Below are positions 33,494-43,110 of a stretch of 64,000 nucleotides of DNA, in pieces. Position 1 is the first letter of the stretch, and each line of letters starts with the position of its first letter. Where the stretch lies: contig NZ_JALDWJ010000008.1 of the NCBI RefSeq assembly GCF_022758295.1, forward strand, positions 62,001 to 126,000, read 5' to 3'. The translations under genes were made by a program, and so were the position numbers. Source of the DNA: Lysobacter sp. CFH 32150 (GTDB lineage Bacteria; Pseudomonadota; Gammaproteobacteria; Xanthomonadales; Xanthomonadaceae). The notes under the pieces were generated by a model that saw only the letters and a list, made by a program, of their open reading frames with translations, had not been told where the DNA came from and did no database searches.

Positions 33494-34717
33494 TTACTTC
33501 TTCAGGCCGGCATCCTTGCGCAGCTCGTCGGCCTTGTCGGTCTTCTCCCAGGAGAATGCCGTGGCCTTCTGCTTCTTGCCGTTGCCGTCGACATAGGTCA
33601 CTTCCTTCGGCTTGCGGCCGAAGTGGCCGTAGGCGGCGGTGTCCTGGTAGACCGGGTGGATCAGGTCGAGCATCTTCACGATGCCGTACGGGCGCAGGTC
33701 GAAGTGCTTGCGGATCAGCTTCTCGATCTTGTCGTCGCTGATCTTGCCGGTGCCGAAGGTGGTGACGGAGATCGAAGTCGGTTCGGCCACGCCGATGGCG
33801 TAGGACACCTGCACTTCGCAGCGGTCGGCCAGGCCGGCGGCGACGATGTTCTTGGCGACGTAGCGCGCGGCGTACGCAGCGGAACGATCGACCTTGGACG
33901 GATCCTTGCCCGAGAACGCGCCGCCACCGTGGCGGGCCATGCCGCCGTAGCTGTCGACGATGATCTTGCGGCCGGTCAGGCCGCAGTCGCCGACCGGGCC
34001 GCCGATGACGAAGATGCCGGTCGGGTTGATGTGGATCTTGTTCTTCGGCAGCGACTTCAGCCATTCCTTCGGCAGCACCGGCTTGAGTACGTGCTCATAT
34101 ACGCCCTCGACCAGGTCCTTCTGCTTGATGCCCGGGTCATGCTGCGTCGACAGCACCACCGCATCGAGGCCGACGACCTTGTGCGCGCTGTCGTAGCGCA
34201 GGGTGACCTGCGACTTGGCGTCCGGGCGCAGCCACGGCAGCTTGGAATTCTTCTGCTTGCGGATCTTGGCCTGCTGCTCGACCAGGCGGTGCGAGTAGTA
34301 GATCGGCGCCGGCATGAATTCCGGTGCCTCGTTGCAGGCGTAGCCGAACATCAGGCCCTGGTCGCCCGCGCCCTGTTCCTCGGGCTTCTTGCGGTCAACG
34401 CCGGCGGCGATGTCGGGCGACTGCTTGCCGAGCATGTTGATGATGGCGCAGGTGTGGCCGTCGAAGCCGACATTGGAATTGTTGTAGCCGATGTCGTTGA
34501 TGACCTTGCGTGCCAGCGCTTCGATGTCGACCCATGCGGTGGTCGTGACTTCGCCGGCGACGATCGCGGCGCCCGTCTTCACCATCGTTTCGCAAGCCAC
34601 GCGCGCGCGCTTGTCCTGCGCGAGGATCGCGTCGAGGACCGCATCGGAGATCTGGTCGGCGATCTTGTCCGGATGGCCTTCGGAGACGGATTCGGAGGTG
34701 AAGAGGTAGCTGGACAT
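33494..34717 (-). CDS. metK: S-adenosylmethionine synthetase
   Basis: The 407-residue enzyme makes SAM from methionine and ATP. Signatures: '[20 protein letters not shown]', the ATP hexapeptide 'GAGDQG', '[20 protein letters not shown]' (P-loop-like) and '[13 protein letters not shown]'. The C-terminus is Lys-rich ('[20 protein letters not shown]'). It lies directly upstream of the SAH riboswitch, on the same strand as ahcY and metF, giving an ordered SAM-cycle block. Confidence 0.97.
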   Translation of the reverse strand: MSSYLFTSESVSEGHPDKIADQISDAVLDAILAQDKRARVACETMVKTGAAIVAGEVTTTAWVDIEALARKVINDIGYNNSNVGFDGHTCAIINMLGKQSPDIAAGVDRKKPEEQGAGDQGLMFGYACNEAPEFMPAPIYYSHRLVEQQAKIRKQKNSKLPWLRPDAKSQVTLRYDSAHKVVGLDAVVLSTQHDPGIKQKDLVEGVYEHVLKPVLPKEWLKSLPKNKIHINPTGIFVIGGPVGDCGLTGRKIIVDSYGGMARHGGGAFSGKDPSKVDRSAAYAARYVAKNIVAAGLADRCEVQVSYAIGVAEPTSISVTTFGTGKISDDKIEKLIRKHFDLRPYGIVKMLDLIHPVYQDTAAYGHFGRKPKEVTYVDGNGKKQKATAFSWEKTDKADELRKDAGLKK

Positions 34718-34924
34718 CAGGCGAATATCCCTTAATTCGGATGAAAAGATGGCCGGTATTGTACAGGCCCCGGCGCGGATGCGCATCTTGCGCTTTTTTG
34801 CCCTGAGAGGGCCATAGGACGCTATGGGACGCTGTCATCGGGCTGTCGCGTAACCGCCACCTGAATGTCGCGGAGCACGTGCAGGCTGCTGGCCAGTGTG
34901 CAGCACTGCGTCCAATCCGCGCCC

Positions 34925-36637
34925 ATGATCCAGCTCGAACGCCGCCTTGCCGAACGTTATCCGCACTGGTTCCGTGGCCGTCGCGCCCGGATCGCCAAAC
35001 CTTTGCTGCGCACGATCGAACGCTGGTCGCGGCTGGACGCGATCGATGCCTTCCTCGCCGCGAATGCCTCGTTGCGCGGCTTCGCTTTCGTCGAGGCGGC
35101 GCTGCAATTCCTGCAGGCACGCTATGAGGTCGATGATGCTGAACGGGCGCGCATTCCAGCGCGTGGGCGGTTGCTGATCGTCGCCAACCATCCTTCCGGT
35201 GCGCTCGATGCACTCGCGCTGCTGCATCTCGTGGGCAGCGTACGCAGCGATGTGAAGATCATCGCCAACGACCTGCTCGGCGCGATCGAGAACCTCGACG
35301 GCCTGCTGCTGCCGGTGCGCATCCTCGGCGGCAAGCCGAGTGCGGAAAACCTGCGCGCGGTCGAGCAGGCTTTGCGCAACGAAGAATGCGTGATCGTGTT
35401 CCCGGCAGGCGAAGTCTCGCGCTTCGGCCCGCGTGGCGTGCGCGATACGCGCTGGCGCCGGGGCTTCCTGCGCTTCGCCCGCGCCTGCGATGCCCCGGTG
35501 CTGCCGGTGCGGATCGCGGCACGCAATTCGGCGCTGTTCTACGGCATCTCGGCGATGTTCAAGCCGGCTGGGACGGCGCTGCTGGCGCGCGAGATGTTCA
35601 CCCGGCATGCGCGTCGCGCCGCGTTACGCGTGGGGCATCCGATTACGATCCCCCCAGACGGCGATACGGAAAGCCAGCTGCGCGACGTCCGCCGTGCGCT
35701 GTATGCGCTCGGCACGCCACGCGAACAGGTACCGATCGGTCCGGAGCCGCTGGCGACCCCGGTGGCACCCGGATTGATGCGCGCAGAAGTCGAACGCTTG
35801 GCGCCACTCGGTATGACGGGTGACGGCAAACGCATCTGCGTCGGCCGCTTGCAGGCCGATTCGCCATTGCTGCGCGAGATCGGCCGTCTGCGCGAACTGA
35901 CCTTCCGCGCGGTCGGCGAAGGCACCGGCCGCAGTCTCGACCTCGATGTCTACGACAGTTGGTACGAACATATCGTGCTGTGGGATGACGCCCAGTCGAA
36001 GATCGCCGGTTCCTACCGCATTGCGCGTGGCGCATCCGTGCTGGCCGAGCACGGCCTCAAGGGGCTCTATACCGCGACACTCTTCCACTATGCGGACGAC
36101 GCGCTGCCGCGCATCGCGCAGGGCATGGAACTCGGCCGCAGTTTCGTCGTGCCGGAATACTGGGGTGGTCGCAGCATCGATTACCTGTGGCAGGGCATCG
36201 GCGCCTATCTGCGCCTGCATCCGCGCGTTCGCTACCTGTTCGGCGCGGTGTCGATCAGCGCCGCATTGCCGATCGCCGCACGAGAGCAGATCGTCGCTTA
36301 CTACGCACGGTTCTTCGGTGCGCAGGAAATCGAAGCGGTGTCGAAGCGGCCGTTCGTGTATCGCGCCGCACCGCCGCAGTTCGGCGAACTCGACGCCGAC
36401 ACCAGTTTCCGCGTGCTCAAGGCCAACCTCGACGCGCTCGGTGCCACCGTCCCGATGCTCTACAAGCAGTACACCGACCTGTGCGAGCCGGGCGGGGCAC
36501 GATTCCTCGCGTTCGGCGTCGATCCGGATTTCAGCGATTCGGTCGACGGCCTGATCGAAGTCGACCTGCAACGCGTGCAGCCGAAGAAGCGCAAGCGCTA
36601 CCTCGAAGCAGCAGCTCCAGTGGAGGCCGCGGCATGA
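34925..36637 (+). CDS. olsF: OlsF-like bifunctional acyltransferase (ornithine lipid synthesis)
   Basis: The 570-residue protein fuses two acyltransferases. Residues about 70-260 are a lysophospholipid-type O-acyltransferase with 'IVANHPSGALDALALLHL' (H89...D95) and 'VIVFPAGEVSRFGPRG'. Residues about 300-560 are a GNAT-fold OlsB-like N-acyltransferase ('REIGRLRELTFRAVGEGTGR', 'YDSWYEHIVLWDDAQSKIAG', 'LELGRSFVVPEYWGG' type blocks). OlsF of Serratia has this order and makes ornithine lipid, a phosphate-free membrane lipid. An ATG at 34925 is taken; one at 34865 would add 20 residues. The next gene overlaps by 4 nt. Confidence 0.82.
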   Translation: MIQLERRLAERYPHWFRGRRARIAKPLLRTIERWSRLDAIDAFLAANASLRGFAFVEAALQFLQARYEVDDAERARIPARGRLLIVANHPSGALDALALLHLVGSVRSDVKIIANDLLGAIENLDGLLLPVRILGGKPSAENLRAVEQALRNEECVIVFPAGEVSRFGPRGVRDTRWRRGFLRFARACDAPVLPVRIAARNSALFYGISAMFKPAGTALLAREMFTRHARRAALRVGHPITIPPDGDTESQLRDVRRALYALGTPREQVPIGPEPLATPVAPGLMRAEVERLAPLGMTGDGKRICVGRLQADSPLLREIGRLRELTFRAVGEGTGRSLDLDVYDSWYEHIVLWDDAQSKIAGSYRIARGASVLAEHGLKGLYTATLFHYADDALPRIAQGMELGRSFVVPEYWGGRSIDYLWQGIGAYLRLHPRVRYLFGAVSISAALPIAAREQIVAYYARFFGAQEIEAVSKRPFVYRAAPPQFGELDADTSFRVLKANLDALGATVPMLYKQYTDLCEPGGARFLAFGVDPDFSDSVDGLIEVDLQRVQPKKRKRYLEAAAPVEAAA

Positions 36638-37455
36638 GCCCGGCGACCGCGCTCCCCAGTTATCGGCGCGCGGTCTTCCTCTCCGACGTGCATCTGGGTT
36701 CCAAGCACTGCCACGCGGCGGAGCTGGCGGATTTCCTCGGCAACCTGCAATGCCAGCGCCTGTACCTCGTCGGTGACATCGTCGATCTCTGGTGGATGGC
36801 GCAAAGGCGCGCGGTCTGGGGCGCAGCGCACAACCGCGTGGTCGAAGCACTGCACCGGCTGCGTCGCGACGGCACCGAGATCATTTACGTGCCCGGCAAC
36901 CACGACCGCCCGATCCGCCGCTTCTGCGGCCTGATGCTGCCGCGCATGTCGATCCGCCGCCGCACCATCCACACCACCGCCGACGGCCGCCGCCTGCTGG
37001 TCACCCACGGCGACGACTACGACAGCGCTACCCACTTCGGCAGCCTGCAGGAAAAATTTGGCGACTGGCTGTACTACCGCATCCTCACCGGCAACAAACT
37101 GTTGAACCTGGTGCGGCGTCGCCTGGGCAAACGCTACTGGTCGTTGTCCGAATTCCTCAAGCGCCAGAGCGGCGCCGCCGAACGCTACATCGCCCGCTAC
37201 GTCCAGGCGGGCCTCGACGATGCACGCAAGCGCGGCCTCGACGGCATCCTCTGCGGCCATATCCATCGCGCGGCACTGATCCAGCAGGATGGCCTGGTCT
37301 ACGCCAACGACGGCGACTGGGTCGAAAGCCTCACCGCGCTTGCGGAAGATCCTGATGGCACCTTACGGTTGTTGTCGCACAACGGCGAGACGCTCGCATC
37401 GTTGCCACCTCGGTTGCAATTGGTGATGGAAGCATCGTGGCCGCGCGCGGCGTGA
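36634..37455 (+). CDS. LpxH-like metallophosphoesterase
   Basis: The 273-residue calcineurin-type phosphoesterase has all five metal-site blocks: 'AVFLSDVHLGSKHC', 'LVGDIVDLWWM', 'IIYVPGNHDRPIRRF', 'LLVTHGDDYDSATHF' and 'ILCGHIHRAALI'. The pattern is that of UDP-2,3-diacylglucosamine diphosphatase-like enzymes (lipid A path), longer than E. coli LpxH. Coupled (ATGA) to the OlsF-like acyltransferase, so a lipid role is plausible; which phosphoester is cut is not certain. Confidence 0.85.
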   Translation: MSPATALPSYRRAVFLSDVHLGSKHCHAAELADFLGNLQCQRLYLVGDIVDLWWMAQRRAVWGAAHNRVVEALHRLRRDGTEIIYVPGNHDRPIRRFCGLMLPRMSIRRRTIHTTADGRRLLVTHGDDYDSATHFGSLQEKFGDWLYYRILTGNKLLNLVRRRLGKRYWSLSEFLKRQSGAAERYIARYVQAGLDDARKRGLDGILCGHIHRAALIQQDGLVYANDGDWVESLTALAEDPDGTLRLLSHNGETLASLPPRLQLVMEASWPRAA

Positions 37456-37499
37456 TCTAAGCCGCGGGCAGAGTCGATGGCCGGGGTAGCATGCCGGTC

Positions 37500-38567
37500 A
37501 TGGATTCCCTGACCCATCTCTTCGTCGGCGGCGCGATCGCTGCCGCCATCGCACCGCCGCAGCATCGGCGTGCGGCCCTGCTCGCCGGCGCGGCGCTGAA
37601 TTCGTTGCCCGATCTGGACGTGCTCCCACTGCTGCTGAGCGACGATCCGGTCGTGCGCATGACCTGGCATCGAGGCGCGACGCATTCGCTGCTGGTGTTG
37701 CCGTTCATGGCCTGGGCGCTCTGGGCCTGGTTCAAGCAGCGGGGCGGCCGCGTGGCGGAAGCGCCGCGACGCTGGTTCTGGGTATTCATGGTCACGCTGC
37801 TCGCGCATCCATTGCTGGATGCCTTCACGGTCTACGGCACGCAGCTGCTGTGGCCGTTGCCGCTGCCGCCGGCGATGTGGTCGAGCCTCTTCATCATCGA
37901 TCCGGCGTTGACCTTGCCGCTGTTGCTGGCGTGCGTGGTGGCCTGGCTCGCTCGTGAACGGCTGCTGGCACAACGTGCGCTGTCGTGCGGGCTGGCGGTC
38001 GCGGTCGCTTATCTCGGCTGGTCGCTGCTGGCCAAGACGATGATCGAGCGGGAAGCGCAACGGTCGCTGGCGATGATCGGGCTGGAGGACGCGCCACGTT
38101 TCTCGGTGCCGATGCCCTTCAACACGTTGTTGTGGCGAGTAGTGGCGATTACGCCGGACGGCTTCGTCGAAGGCGAGCGTTCGCTGGTGGCCGACCGCGG
38201 CCCGATGCAATTCCGCGCCTATCGCTCCGATGTCCCGGCACTCGAAGCGGTGCGCGGTTTTCCCGCGGTGGCGCGACTGCTGTGGTTCAACCACCACTTC
38301 GTGAAAGCGGAAGCGCGCGATGGCGAACTGGTGTTGTCGGACCTGCGCATGGGCGCCGAACCCGACTATTCGTTCCGTTTCGCCGTGGCCGCCCGCGACG
38401 GTGGTGGCTGGCGTGCGATACCGGTCGAACAACTGCAATGGCCGTGGCAGGCGCGACGGCGCCTTGGTGCGATGTGGCTTCGCATCTGGCGGCAACCCGA
38501 GCCAGCCGAATGCGGTGCCGGTTGCCGTCCCGAGACGATGTCAGCCGATTACATGTCATCCGATTAG
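37500..38567 (+). CDS. YdjM/YbcI-like membrane-bound metal-dependent hydrolase
   Basis: A 355-residue protein starting '[19 protein letters not shown]', with '[13 protein letters not shown]', '[20 protein letters not shown]' and '[19 protein letters not shown]' spread over several membrane helices (about 5-25, 60-80, 97-115, 130-155, 160-180). This Asp/His pattern defines the inner-membrane DUF457-type hydrolases. The C-terminal half is soluble and shows no known domain. ATG at 37500 is preferred over 37491. Enzymatic role unproven in the family. Confidence 0.75.
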   Translation: MDSLTHLFVGGAIAAAIAPPQHRRAALLAGAALNSLPDLDVLPLLLSDDPVVRMTWHRGATHSLLVLPFMAWALWAWFKQRGGRVAEAPRRWFWVFMVTLLAHPLLDAFTVYGTQLLWPLPLPPAMWSSLFIIDPALTLPLLLACVVAWLARERLLAQRALSCGLAVAVAYLGWSLLAKTMIEREAQRSLAMIGLEDAPRFSVPMPFNTLLWRVVAITPDGFVEGERSLVADRGPMQFRAYRSDVPALEAVRGFPAVARLLWFNHHFVKAEARDGELVLSDLRMGAEPDYSFRFAVAARDGGGWRAIPVEQLQWPWQARRRLGAMWLRIWRQPEPAECGAGCRPETMSADYMSSD

Positions 38568-38569
38568 AA

Positions 38570-38597
38570 GCCCCGCGGAAGCATCGTTCCGCGGGGC
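38570..38597. terminator. hairpin between convergent genes
   Basis: GCCCCGCGGAA / TTCCGCGGGGC with a 6-nt loop lies between the membrane hydrolase and metE stops. No long T run is present, so termination is probable but not certain. Confidence 0.6.
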
Positions 38598-38621
38598 CCG
38601 GTTACATGCAGATTTGGTGCG

Positions 38622-40913
38622 TTATGCCGCTGCCAACGTGGCGCGCATCGCCTGCGCCGCCGCCACCATCTTGCGTAGCGCCGCGTCGACCTCCGGCCAG
38701 CCGCGGGTTTTGAGGCCGCAGTCCGGATTCACCCACAGCTGCTGCGGCGTCAGCACGTCCAGTGCCTTGCGCAGCAGGGCCGTGATCTCGGCGGTATCGG
38801 GCACCCGTGGCGAGTGGATGTCGTACACGCCGGGGCCGATCTCGTTCGGATACTGGAACCGAACAAACGCGTCGAGCAGTTCCATCCGCGAGCGGCTGGT
38901 TTCGATCGAGATCACATCGGCATCCATCGCCGCGACGGCCTCGATGATGTCGTTGAACTCCGAGTAGCACATGTGGGTGTGGATCTGGGTCGCGTCGTCG
39001 ACGCCGCTGGCGGTGATGCGGAAGCTGCGCACCGCCCAGGCCAGGTAGGCCGGCCAATCGGCGCGGCGCAGTGGCAGGCCTTCGCGCAATGCGGGTTCGT
39101 CGATCTGGATGACGCGGATGCCGGCGGCTTCTAGGTCGCGCACCTCGTCGCGCAGGGCGAGTGCGATCTGCCCGCACACTTCCGAACGTGGCAGGTCGTC
39201 GCGTACGAACGACCACTGCAGCATCGTCACCGGTGCGGTCAGCATCCCCTTCATCGGCCGCGTGGTCAGCGATTGCGCGTAGCGCGACCATGCCACCGTC
39301 ATCGGCTTCGGTCGCGCGACGTCGCCGTAGATGATCGGCGGCTTCACACAACGCGAGCCGTAGCTCTGCACCCAGCCTTGCTTGGTGAAGGCGAACCCTT
39401 CGAGCTGCTCGCCGAAGTATTCGACCATGTCGTTGCGTTCGGGCTCGCCATGCACGAGTACGTCGAGGCCGGCCTCTTCCTGGAAGCGCACGGCGATCTC
39501 CACCTCGCGCCGTAGCAGCGCTTCGTATTCGTCATCACCAAGACGGCCGGCACGATGCGCGGCGCGCGCCTGGCGCAGTTCGTCGGTCTGCGGAAACGAG
39601 CCGATCGTGGTGGTCGGCAACGGTGGCAACGCCAGCGCCTTGGCCTGCAGCGTGCGGCGGGTGGGGTAGTCGCTCTGGCGTTGGGAGGAACCCGGACCCA
39701 GTGCAGCGAGGCGCTCGCGCACGCGTGGACGCACCACGCCGGGCGCATGCTGGCGCTGCGTCAGCACCGACTGCTGGGCGTCGAGCCTCGCCTGCGCCTC
39801 GGCATTGCCGGCGAGCGCGTCGGCGTACCAGCGCAGCTCTTCGAGTTTCTGGCGGGCGAACGACAGCCAGCCGCGCAGCTGCGGGTCGAGTGCGGTTTCG
39901 GGTTCGAGATCGATCGGCGTGTGCAGCAGCGAGCACGACGGTGCCAGCCACAACCGTTCATCGCCGAGCTGCTGGTGCGCGCGACGCAGCAGTGCAAGGG
40001 TCTGATCCGGCGCGCTGCGCCAGATATTGCGGCCGTCGACAACGCCCGCCGAGAGCACGGCGCGCGCGGGCAGGCTCTTGAGCACGGCATCGAGTTGCTG
40101 CGGTGCGCGCACGAGGTCGACATGCAGGCCATCGATGCCCAGCGTCGCGGCGAGCTCGAGGTTGTCGTCGAGTGCACCGAAATACGTTGCCAACAGCAGT
40201 CGCGGACGTCGCGCCAGGACGTTCAGTTGCGCATACGCACGCCGGTATGCGGCGCGCGCGGAATCGCACAGATCGAGTGCTAGGCAGGGCTCGTCGAGCT
40301 GTAGCCAGTCGGCGCCGGCGGTGTGGAGTTTTTCCAACAGTTCGGCGTAGGCAGGCAACAGCGCATCGAGCAGATCGAGCCGATCGCTGCCGTCGACCGT
40401 CTTGGCCAGCAACAGGAACGACACCGGCCCCAGCAACACCGGCCTGGCGTCGTGGCCGAGCGCCTTCGCTTCGAGGAACTCGGCGACCGGCTTGTCGCCG
40501 ACCAGCGCGAAGCGCTGGCCGCGTTCGAGTTCCGGCACCAGGTAGTGGTAATTGGTGTCGAACCACTTGGTCATTTCCAGCGCGTGCAGATCGTGGCCGT
40601 CGCGTTTGTGGCCCCGTGCGAGCGCGAAATAACCACGCAGGGGATCGTCGGCGAGCAGCGGCCGATAGCGTGTCGGGATCGCATCGAACAGCACCGCGGT
40701 ATCGAGCACGTGGTCGTACAGCGAGAAGTCGTTGACCGGCACCACGTCGGTGCCGGCCTTGCGAGCGAGCGCCCAGTGCCGTTGTCGCAGTTCGCGCGCG
40801 GTTGCCTGCAACGCGTCGGCGTTGCTGTCGCCGCGCCAGTAGTTTTCCAGTGCGCGCTTGAGTTCGCGTTTGCGGCCGATGCGCGGGAAACCCAGATGTG
40901 TAACGAGTGACAT
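38622..40913 (-). CDS. metE: cobalamin-independent methionine synthase
   Basis: The 763-residue zinc enzyme transfers the methyl of 5-methyl-THF-triglutamate to homocysteine. It starts '[20 protein letters not shown]', has '[17 protein letters not shown]', '[20 protein letters not shown]', '[20 protein letters not shown]', and zinc ligands in '[15 protein letters not shown]' and '[17 protein letters not shown]'. ATG at 40913 has AGAGGAA upstream. A cobalamin riboswitch about 250 bp upstream should shut it off when B12 is available, implying a B12-dependent MetH elsewhere. Confidence 0.97.
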   Translation of the reverse strand: MSLVTHLGFPRIGRKRELKRALENYWRGDSNADALQATARELRQRHWALARKAGTDVVPVNDFSLYDHVLDTAVLFDAIPTRYRPLLADDPLRGYFALARGHKRDGHDLHALEMTKWFDTNYHYLVPELERGQRFALVGDKPVAEFLEAKALGHDARPVLLGPVSFLLLAKTVDGSDRLDLLDALLPAYAELLEKLHTAGADWLQLDEPCLALDLCDSARAAYRRAYAQLNVLARRPRLLLATYFGALDDNLELAATLGIDGLHVDLVRAPQQLDAVLKSLPARAVLSAGVVDGRNIWRSAPDQTLALLRRAHQQLGDERLWLAPSCSLLHTPIDLEPETALDPQLRGWLSFARQKLEELRWYADALAGNAEAQARLDAQQSVLTQRQHAPGVVRPRVRERLAALGPGSSQRQSDYPTRRTLQAKALALPPLPTTTIGSFPQTDELRQARAAHRAGRLGDDEYEALLRREVEIAVRFQEEAGLDVLVHGEPERNDMVEYFGEQLEGFAFTKQGWVQSYGSRCVKPPIIYGDVARPKPMTVAWSRYAQSLTTRPMKGMLTAPVTMLQWSFVRDDLPRSEVCGQIALALRDEVRDLEAAGIRVIQIDEPALREGLPLRRADWPAYLAWAVRSFRITASGVDDATQIHTHMCYSEFNDIIEAVAAMDADVISIETSRSRMELLDAFVRFQYPNEIGPGVYDIHSPRVPDTAEITALLRKALDVLTPQQLWVNPDCGLKTRGWPEVDAALRKMVAAAQAMRATLAAA

Positions 40914-41452
40914 GTTGAAATTCCTCTTGCCGGATGGGTGATCAAGAGGAACGAAGGCAACCGCGTGAGCGAATCGCGTTGTTGTGAATCGCGCCGCGCG
41001 GTTTCGACCTTCGCCCCCACGGGCGAACCGGACACCGCGGGCAGGCAGGAACGACCGCACCGCCAGTCGTGGCGGCACATGCGGACGCTCCGGCGTTTCC
41101 CCGCGGAAACCCAGGTCGGACGACGCGCCTTGCACGCTTGCGCGTGTTGCGGCACGCCGGCCTGCGGCAGGTCTTCGGGCTCGTGGACACGAGGCGTTGT
41201 GGGCCTCACCTACTGTCCGTCGCTTCCCAGGCTTTCACCCAGTGCATGACGGAGGTCGTTTCCACATACCGCTGCGGGGCAGCCCCGGAATTGGCTCGAT
41301 GAGCCGCACCGGGTTCCCTCTTAGCTTTATCGCTCCATAAGGATTGAGCGATAAAGACCGCTGGCGAGGGGGAAGTTACGCGCGGCGAGGGGTTGCGTCA
41401 ATGCACCGATGCCGCGGGCATGCGGGCCGGGTAGGCATGAGCATACGAGGCC
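40914..41452 (-). other. 539-bp metE leader region
   Basis: No gene is visible. The right part is the cobalamin aptamer; the 250 bp between aptamer and metE are GC-rich with several possible stem-loops (for example GCACGCTTGCGCGTG near 41131-41145) that could form the expression platform. The left-most 90 bp to the dusB stop show nothing clear. Confidence 0.7.
41166..41366 (-). promoter_or_regulatory. cobalamin riboswitch of metE
   Basis: Read on the - strand: P1 half GGTCTTT, then AGAGGGAACCCGGTG, CCGGGGCTGCCCCGCAGCGG, CACTGGG, CCTGGGAAGC, ACAGTAGG and finally GAGCCCGAAGACCTGCC, whose GAAGACC re-pairs with GGTCTT. These are the B12-box elements in order. An 11-bp palindrome (CTTTATCGCTC / GAGCGATAAAG, 41324-41355) forms an extra hairpin between P1 and the core. 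Confidence 0.92.
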
Positions 41453-42466
41453 TCAGGCTGCGGCCGGCAACTCCGGGGCGACCCCGGCGATCAGCGCGTC
41501 GAAATAATCGCGTGTCAGCTGCAACTGCGCTTCGGCGGACTCGGCGCGATTCACGAGGGCACGGAATGCGGCCCGCTGCTCATCGGAATGCTCGGGACGA
41601 TCCTTCGCATACCAACCCAGGTGCTTGCGCGCGATGCGGACACCGGCCGGTTCGCCATAGAACGCGTGCAAATGCGCGAGGTGGCCGAGCAGCACATCGC
41701 GGACCTCCTGCAGCGAGGGTTCCGGCAGCAATTCGCCGGTGGCGAGGTAGTGCGCGATCTCGCGGAAGATCCATGGCCGACCTTGCGCGGCACGGCCGAT
41801 CATCACCGCGTCGGCACCGGAGTGATGCAGCACGAACGCGGCCTTCTGCGGCGAGTCGATATCGCCGTTGGCGATCACCGGGATCGTCAGCGCGGCCTTC
41901 ACCGCCGCGATCGTGTCGTACTCGGCGACGCCGGTGTATTGCTGGTCGCGCGTGCGTCCGTGCACCGCGAGTGCCTGCACGCCGGCGTCCTGTGCGATGC
42001 GCGCGATGGTCAGCGCATTGCGCTGATCGGCAGCCCAGCCGGTGCGGATCTTCAGCGTCACCGGCACGTCGACGGCGTTGACTACGGCTTCGAGAATCTG
42101 GGCCACCAGGGTTTCATCGCGCATCAGCGCCGAACCAGACCAGGCGTTGCAGACCTTCTTCGCCGGACAGCCCATGTTGATGTCGATGAGCTGCGCGCCG
42201 TGATCGACGTTGTAGCGTGCGGCCTCCGCCATCACGGCGGGCACGGTGCCGGCGATCTGCACGCTGATCGGGGCCGGTTCGCCGTCGTGATCCATGCGGT
42301 GGCGCGATTTGCTGGTATTCCAGAAACGCGGATCCGACGTCGTCATCTCCGACACGCACGAACCAGCACCAAGGCGCTTGCACAGCACCCGGAACGGTTT
42401 GTCGGTGACACCCGCCATCGGGGCGAGGATCACCTTCGGGACGATGCTGTGGGAGCCGATCTGCAT
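41453..42466 (-). CDS. dusB: tRNA-dihydrouridine synthase DusB
   Basis: The 337-residue FMN enzyme reduces uridines in tRNA. Family blocks: 'KVILAPMAGVTDKPFRVLCK', 'SVQIAGTVPAVMAEAA', 'IDINMGCPAKKVCN' with the catalytic Cys, 'VTLKIRTGW', 'ALAVHGRTRDQQYTGVAEYD', 'VIANGDIDSPQKA' and 'GADAVMIGRAAQGRPWIFRE'. The order and length fit DusB. In many gammaproteobacteria fis follows dusB; here the metE leader follows instead and no fis is seen. Confidence 0.92.
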   Translation of the reverse strand: MQIGSHSIVPKVILAPMAGVTDKPFRVLCKRLGAGSCVSEMTTSDPRFWNTSKSRHRMDHDGEPAPISVQIAGTVPAVMAEAARYNVDHGAQLIDINMGCPAKKVCNAWSGSALMRDETLVAQILEAVVNAVDVPVTLKIRTGWAADQRNALTIARIAQDAGVQALAVHGRTRDQQYTGVAEYDTIAAVKAALTIPVIANGDIDSPQKAAFVLHHSGADAVMIGRAAQGRPWIFREIAHYLATGELLPEPSLQEVRDVLLGHLAHLHAFYGEPAGVRIARKHLGWYAKDRPEHSDEQRAAFRALVNRAESAEAQLQLTRDYFDALIAGVAPELPAAA

Positions 42467-42492
42467 CCGGGCATTATCGCCGGACCGTACGG

Positions 42493-43089
42493 CTACCGCG
42501 TGAGCTGGTAGAGCTCGAACCTGCTGCCGTCGGCATCAAGGATCAGCAGGAGTTCGTTGGGCCCGGTGCGCAGGAGGCGGCCTGCGCTGTTGGTGTGCTC
42601 GAAGCCGTCGATCGACGGCCGGCGCGGGTCGTAGTCAAGCGGCGGGTCGTCGTTGACGGTGTTCGCACCGAGGAACGCCAGCTGGCGTACGTCGCCTGCG
42701 ATGGGCCAAAGGAACCCGGAGCGCCGCTGCGATCCGCTGATCTTGGCAAAACGATAACCGCAGGCGGCCTTGTCGATGCGCGCCTTGAAGGTCGGGTAGG
42801 CATAGGCGAAATCGGCATGGACCTGGATCGAGCACACGCGCCAATCGCCCTCGATGCGCCCGAGGGGTTGCGGTTTGCGCGCCTGTGCGAGCAGCGTGCG
42901 CGCCAGGCCGGCGCCGGAAATGTATTCGGGATCGTCCGACTGGGTCGGAATGCGCGTCAGCAGCGGTGTCACTTCGGCTTCGACCATCGCCTGATGTCGC
43001 GGCAGTGCGATCGCCTTCCAGTTGCAGCGTTCGGCTGCAGTGGCATCGGCTGCCAGCAGCAATGCGGTGATCAGGAATGCGCGCAACAT
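42493..43089 (-). CDS. secreted DUF4893-like protein
   Basis: A 198-residue protein with a signal peptide (about 1-18, 'LRAFLITALLLAADATAAE'). The mature part has 'RCNWKAIALPRHQAM', 'DWRVCSIQV', 'YPTFKARIDKAACGYRFAKI' and 'SGSQRRSGFLWPI', followed by 'LAFLGANTV'. This matches the pattern of DUF4893 periplasmic proteins, whose role is unknown. It lies 21 bp after ribokinase and 26 bp before dusB on the same strand. Confidence 0.65.
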   Translation of the reverse strand: MLRAFLITALLLAADATAAERCNWKAIALPRHQAMVEAEVTPLLTRIPTQSDDPEYISGAGLARTLLAQARKPQPLGRIEGDWRVCSIQVHADFAYAYPTFKARIDKAACGYRFAKISGSQRRSGFLWPIAGDVRQLAFLGANTVNDDPPLDYDPRRPSIDGFEHTNSAGRLLRTGPNELLLILDADGSRFELYQLTR

Positions 43090-43110
43090 GACCCTGTCTC
43101 CATGGGGGGC

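Noticed and set aside
31880-34735. Long + strand frames opposite ahcY and metK
   Set aside because: Antisense shadows of two highly conserved enzymes; composition is Val/Leu/Arg/Asp-biased and without any recognisable domain.
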